A stretch of 64,000 bases of DNA from assembly GCA_009192285.1 (NCBI GenBank), contig WBVU01000004.1, positions 2,068,001-2,132,000 on the forward strand, in the 5' to 3' direction. The position numbers and the translations under genes are program-made. Within the stretch, counting starts at the first letter, position 1. Each line of letters starts with the position of its first letter. This stretch comes from Morchella semilibera (taxonomy: Eukaryota; Ascomycota; Pezizomycetes; Pezizales; Morchellaceae). This document shows, in pieces, positions 59,965-64,000 of this stretch. A model generated the notes under the pieces. That model ran no database searches, was not told the origin of the DNA, and worked only from the letters and a program-made list of their open reading frames with translations.

Positions 59965-62900
59965 ATGCTCGGCCGCCTCTTCTCTTCCGCAAACTCAACA
60001 ACTACCTCTCCCGGCGGCACTCGCCCCTCAACCGCTGCTGCGCCCGATACCGAAGAGCTACACACCCGCAGTCTACTCTACCCCGATATCACATCTTCCT
60101 CCTTCACATCATGCCTTAGTCTGTCGCACACCAGCAGCAGCAATCACAGCGGCGGCAGCAGCAGCGGCGCAAACCTCCAAGACACTATCGATCTCGATGC
60201 TAACCGCGACGTCCGCGTCATCATTGCGCAGGATGCCACGGCCTCGGAACACAAGTGCGCTCTCTACGACTCGAAACCCTCATCGCGCATCACAGACCCA
60301 ACCTACAACCCGGCCTTCGACGAAACCGGCCCGCTGTCGCCCGGCCTCGGATCAAGCTCGGCCCAATTCAACCGCTCGCGCCGGCGCGGCGCTCCCCCGT
60401 CAACCCAGTACTACTCGAATGCGAATTGCTTCAGTTCATCGCAGGGTGGGAGTGGGAGCGTGGCGCCAGAGGACGAGATGCGGGTGCTGACGGACTGCAT
60501 GTTTGGGTCGGCGCCGCTGGCATACAAGGGGCCGTCGACAAAGGTGCATATTCTCCCTGATGTGGAGGAGAAGAAGCCAACACCGGTGTCGTCACGGAGG
60601 GGGTCGCTGAGGGCGCCGTCGTTCAGCACGGCATACGCCGCGGCGCATCATGATGTACCAGTGGCGTCATCGCAGCCGCACAAGGAGAAGCGCAAGTCAG
60701 TGCTCATCACTAGGCTATTTTCGGTGGTGATCCCGCCGAGCCCGCCCATGACGGCCTACCCGGCGTCGAGGGATCATACCCCGACACCTGCGAGCTCGCT
60801 GGGCTCGAGCCATGGCTTTCCGTTCCCAAAGATGGCGGCGGGTGGAGCTGCTACACCGACTTTGGCGGCTGGCACGAGCGTAAAGTTCGTAAAGCCGCCC
60901 AAGACTTCAATGTATGCCGTGGGCGTGATCATTTCACTCCCGCAGCCGCAGTCGTATTCGTGTGGGTCCGTGGGGTCGTCAGTCCACCGGTGCTGCTGCC
61001 AGTCAATGCCATTTGGCGTCTTTGATGGCGGCGAGTTTTGCTGCAATACCCCGCCGTCGTTTGAGGAGGACTACCAGCCGCCCATGGACAGCTTCCGGAC
61101 GGACAGCGGTGGCTTTGACGATTTCCTGCCGTCGATGGCCGACGACCGCATGGATCTGGTGACAAAGCACTGGGACGTCATCAACAGGGCCCTATCAGAT
61201 CTGCAACGGGTAGCGCAGGTGCGGATCCTGGAGCATCTGAACCAGGGCGGGATGGCGGCATCGCCCATGACCACCTGCCAGAACGGTTACAAGTACCGCA
61301 AGGGGGCCGGGCTGCGACAGGGGACGCTGATGCGGGACGAGGTTGTTCGCAAGGAAGTGGAGCGTCTGCGGTGGCGCATCGTTGCGGGTATCCGTACCCC
61401 TCGAGTCATAACCGGACAAGGGAAGTGGGCTGTCTGGAAGGATGAGGCAAAGTGGGCAAACGCCCGGTTTGGAGGGAGAGACATGAATTTGTCAGTTGCC
61501 ATCCCGTGGTTAACCGCTCCGGATGCTAACAAACCTAAAAACAGCTTTTTCTTGACTCTTTTGACGGCCTTTCTGGGGCACCATACGGAGTGGCTCGATG
61601 TGCTTGGACCTGCCCATTACCGTCTCAGGCACCAGCACCAGCAGCAGCAGCAGAAGGCCACCGGAAACGGCGACGAGTGCGGCATTCCCACGCGGACAGT
61701 ACTACTGGCGACCGATAAGATGGCTGCGAGAAGGTTGATTTACCTTCTTTCGGCTTTCCTACCCTCAAAATCATTGCCACAGTGGGGGGGCGATGGCCTG
61801 GTCCCGCCACCATCACGAACTGACTCAATGAACTATCTCTCACAGTCACCCCCGGTGTCCTCGTCTTCGGGTCTCGGAGTAGGAAAGAAGAGCTCCCTCC
61901 GTAAGAAGGCCAAGAAGAAGCCCAGCAAGCTTAGCATGGTGACCGCCGAGGAGGACGAGCCCATGGAGCCCGTGGTTGGTTGGGACATTCCGGTGGCGCA
62001 CGGCGAGCTGCCCCCGGCACCGCAGTTGCCACTTGCAAACCCTGTAGTGTTCAAGAAGCCCCTACCAACCGCCTTCTGCTCGGCAGCTGTTATCCCCGCG
62101 AATGCGCCAGCGAGCCCGCAGAAGATGCTTGTGCGGCCCGGGAGCAGTAGCAGCATCGCAAGCATGAACCTCATGAATACGCTCAAGCGCACCGGTACCG
62201 CAAACACCAGTGCCGACTCTTCCAGTAGTTTTCTGAGCTTCCTGTCCTTCTGGAGCAACGCCCGCACGGGGTCCACGGCGCCCAGCGAGACTAGCACGCA
62301 GCCGGACGAACCCCTCCATGCCGCGATCAAGATTGGCACGGGGGAGCGCGATGACTTCAGCCGCGGCCTCTACCTGGACGACGAGGACCTGCAGCATCAC
62401 CACCACCACCACCATAAACATGTACACCACAATCCCCCGCCCACTCTTCACCCGTACGGGTTCATCGAGAACGAGGTGCGCATATCCGTTGATGAGAGCG
62501 ACGGCGTTGTAGACGTCGACATTCCAATGCTGCCGATGGACTTTGGGACTACCTTTACCTCACCAATCAGCAGTCCGTCCAGCGGCGGCGCATGGCCAAC
62601 GCTCATGGATGCCGCGGCCTCCTCGGGACTCATCCGCTCAAATAGCATGTCCTTCTCCTCGGCTATGCTCATGCCCAGCTTCATGCCCGATCACGACGAT
62701 GCGGGCCTGAACGTGGCTGGTTGGATGGATGACGAGCTCTTCCACCCCGACTTTGCCCTGCAGGCCGTCAAGCCCTATCCCGACCTCGAAGAGGACATCA
62801 AGCGTGCCATGCGCTCTGAGCCCACCCCCCCTCACCCCGCATCCAACACCCCCTCATCCGAGTCTGGCGGACAGGGTGGATGGATCAACGTATGCTCAGT

Positions 62901-63336
62901 CCTCATTGCGGACACCAAGAGGCTACAGATCAAGCGCCTACGTCTCCGCCGCCGCTCAAAGAAGTCTATGACCACGGCACCGCCGGCCCCAAGCGCACTC
63001 AGCGCACACAGACATCTCCACCCGCCTGCGCCACAGGTTCAGGAGGACGATGACGAGGACGAGGAGGAGTGTCTGGATGAGGAGGTGGTGTGCGATGTTG
63101 ACGACGTGCTGGCAACGGCGGTCGAGGGCGTTATTGCGGGCGCGGCGGACGAGGAGGAGAATGTGGGCGTCCAGGTGTGCAAGTGCATGGTCCTGGGCGC
63201 ACTCGAGAACGTGGTCAAGGCCGTGGCGGTGGGCAAGGGGAATGTGGTGGGAAATGTGCTCACGGAGGGAGTAGCAAAGTGGTTGAGCGAGGTGGAGGAG
63301 GCGGCGACGGCGGCGGCGGCGGCGGCGACAGCCTAG
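59965..63336 (+). CDS. LST4: Lst4/folliculin-interacting-protein-like
   Basis: Lst4 pairs with the folliculin homologue Lst7 at the vacuole and acts on Rag GTPases to control TORC1 in response to amino acids. The frame starts MLGRLFSS, a beginning like that of fungal Lst4 proteins. The FNIP N-terminal (longin-type) domain includes MRVLTDCMFGSAPLAYKG (residue 172 on) and KVHIL, then KRKSVLITRLFSVVIPPSPP and SMYAVGVIISLP. The middle holds DLVTKHWDVINRALSDLQRV and FFLTLLTAFLGHHTEWL, a DENN-like region. The C-terminal part has INVCSVLIADTKRLQIKRLR (near residue 975) and an Ala/Glu-rich end. Long Ser-rich and His-rich (about residue 810) linkers separate the domains. A 54-nt intron, 61491-61544 (GTCAGT..GCTAAC..ACAG), is hidden in frame; removing it gives about 1,105 residues and joins MNF to FFLTLL. 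Subfamily assignment rests on remembered motifs, so confidence is moderate to high. Confidence 0.75.
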   Translation: MLGRLFSSANSTTTSPGGTRPSTAAAPDTEELHTRSLLYPDITSSSFTSCLSLSHTSSSNHSGGSSSGANLQDTIDLDANRDVRVIIAQDATASEHKCALYDSKPSSRITDPTYNPAFDETGPLSPGLGSSSAQFNRSRRRGAPPSTQYYSNANCFSSSQGGSGSVAPEDEMRVLTDCMFGSAPLAYKGPSTKVHILPDVEEKKPTPVSSRRGSLRAPSFSTAYAAAHHDVPVASSQPHKEKRKSVLITRLFSVVIPPSPPMTAYPASRDHTPTPASSLGSSHGFPFPKMAAGGAATPTLAAGTSVKFVKPPKTSMYAVGVIISLPQPQSYSCGSVGSSVHRCCCQSMPFGVFDGGEFCCNTPPSFEEDYQPPMDSFRTDSGGFDDFLPSMADDRMDLVTKHWDVINRALSDLQRVAQVRILEHLNQGGMAASPMTTCQNGYKYRKGAGLRQGTLMRDEVVRKEVERLRWRIVAGIRTPRVITGQGKWAVWKDEAKWANARFGGRDMNLSVAIPWLTAPDANKPKNSFFLTLLTAFLGHHTEWLDVLGPAHYRLRHQHQQQQQKATGNGDECGIPTRTVLLATDKMAARRLIYLLSAFLPSKSLPQWGGDGLVPPPSRTDSMNYLSQSPPVSSSSGLGVGKKSSLRKKAKKKPSKLSMVTAEEDEPMEPVVGWDIPVAHGELPPAPQLPLANPVVFKKPLPTAFCSAAVIPANAPASPQKMLVRPGSSSSIASMNLMNTLKRTGTANTSADSSSSFLSFLSFWSNARTGSTAPSETSTQPDEPLHAAIKIGTGERDDFSRGLYLDDEDLQHHHHHHHKHVHHNPPPTLHPYGFIENEVRISVDESDGVVDVDIPMLPMDFGTTFTSPISSPSSGGAWPTLMDAAASSGLIRSNSMSFSSAMLMPSFMPDHDDAGLNVAGWMDDELFHPDFALQAVKPYPDLEEDIKRAMRSEPTPPHPASNTPSSESGGQGGWINVCSVLIADTKRLQIKRLRLRRRSKKSMTTAPPAPSALSAHRHLHPPAPQVQEDDDEDEEECLDEEVVCDVDDVLATAVEGVIAGAADEEENVGVQVCKCMVLGALENVVKAVAVGKGNVVGNVLTEGVAKWLSEVEEAATAAAAAATA
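61491..61544 (+). other. In-frame 54-nt intron in the Lst4-like gene
   Basis: The donor GTCAGT, branch GCTAAC (61524-61529) and acceptor AACAG fit a fungal intron. The 18 codons it would encode contain no stop and interrupt a conserved hydrophobic segment. Confidence 0.75.
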
Positions 63337-64000
63337 GAGGGCGGTGGTTTGTGTTTTTTTAACTCTTTTTTTTTTTGTTTATTTTAGGACCTTTTTATTT
63401 TTATTTTTGAGTGTTGCGGTCTGGCTGGTCGGTCGGTTTTTTTTTTTTTCGGTCTTTTTGGTTATGTTCTGGTTTCTTTTTTGGTTGGGCTGGGTTCAAT
63501 GGTTCCCCTTCGTCTCTTTCTTGGTCTTACTACTAGCATTGCGTCTCATGGTTGGTGTGGTTGGGGTTCTCTTTTTCTTTTTTTGCGTTTTCTCTTTTGG
63601 TGGGATTAGGATTTTGCATTTTGGAGTTTTTTTCTCTTGTTTGTTTGTGCGCGGGAAGGTGGTGGGTTACCGGTGGCATTTTTTTTTATCACGGGTTTTT
63701 TTTTCTCTCTTACTACTACTACGGCTGGCTGGGGATCTTTATTACTACTACTGCTACTACTACTTGCTATTATTACTATTACTACTACAGCAGCAGGGGG
63801 AAGAGAGGAGAGAAGGAGAAGGGAAGGGAAGGGAAGGATGGATAGTAACATAACTACTTGCTAACCTACTACTTACCTTTTTTTTTTTTACTACTTTACT
63901 TACTACTATCTTATCTCTGTGTCTCAATAGCTACTTCTAATCATTGCCTCCGTTCCGTCTGGCTTGGTTCCCCCCCCCTTTCTCCATCTTCTGTTTCTAG
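63337..64000. other. 3' flank of the Lst4-like gene, T-rich
   Basis: The coding strand is rich in T and G, with poly(T) runs and ACT/CTA repeats at 63711-63787. Open frames here are runs of Phe, Leu and Tyr from simple sequence. No further gene is seen before the window ends. Confidence 0.6.

Noticed and set aside
60411-63263. Minus-strand open frames up to 168 codons
   Set aside because: They are antisense to the Lst4-like gene and lack independent features.

Overview
The window is nuclear DNA of a filamentous ascomycete (Pezizomycotina). The evidence is short GT..AG introns of 54-105 nt, several with CTAAC/CTAAT-type branch sequences, a fungal-type PP4 phosphatase, an Lst4-type FNIP protein, and GC-rich coding islands in more AT-rich spacer. 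Gene density is very low: seven supported protein genes in 64 kb. That sparseness, with a small secreted cysteine-rich protein and large simple-repeat-rich spacers, would fit Pezizomycetes (truffle/morel relatives), but this placement is inference. I found no tRNA, rRNA, CRISPR or intact transposon gene.

Layout. 1-16.5 kb is a gene-poor spacer. At 16.5-17.5 kb (minus) is an uncharacterised 307-residue protein. At 18.9-22.7 kb (minus) is tubulin-folding cofactor D (three exons, with one apparent frameshift in a seven-C run). It is divergent, across a 455-bp shared promoter, from the PP4 catalytic subunit at 23.2-24.5 kb (plus), whose last intron directly follows the final Leu codon. At 29.2-30.2 kb (minus) is an uncharacterised coiled-coil/acidic protein. 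30.2-39.3 kb is simple-repeat-rich spacer with one doubtful short reading frame at 38.5 kb. At 39.6-39.9 kb (plus) is a small secreted protein made of two eight-cysteine units with near-identical spacing, with a TATA box and a 5'-UTR intron. At 42.3-45.6 kb (minus) is a ~1,040-residue orphan with an acidic tract, basic segments and a coiled coil. At 46.7-47.4 kb (minus) is a divergent Rho-family GTPase ending in a CAAX box. 47.4-59.9 kb is spacer, holding an inverted-repeat element at 48.9-49.1 kb and many microsatellites. At 60.0-63.3 kb (plus) is an Lst4/FNIP-like protein preceded by a long G-poor leader.

Functionally the recognised genes are housekeeping: tubulin heterodimer folding (TBCD), PP4 signalling, TORC1/amino-acid signalling (Lst4) and Rho signalling. 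They form no obvious pathway. The accessory part is 39.5-49 kb: secreted cysteine-rich protein, large orphan and divergent Rho GTPase. The most distinctive non-genic signals are the palindromic octamer TACATGTA, which recurs about 28 times in spacers and in no exon, and an abundance of long C/G homopolymers. No clear multi-gene novel system is visible; the strongest leads are the tandem cysteine protein, the octamer, and the breaks at C-runs in two genes.
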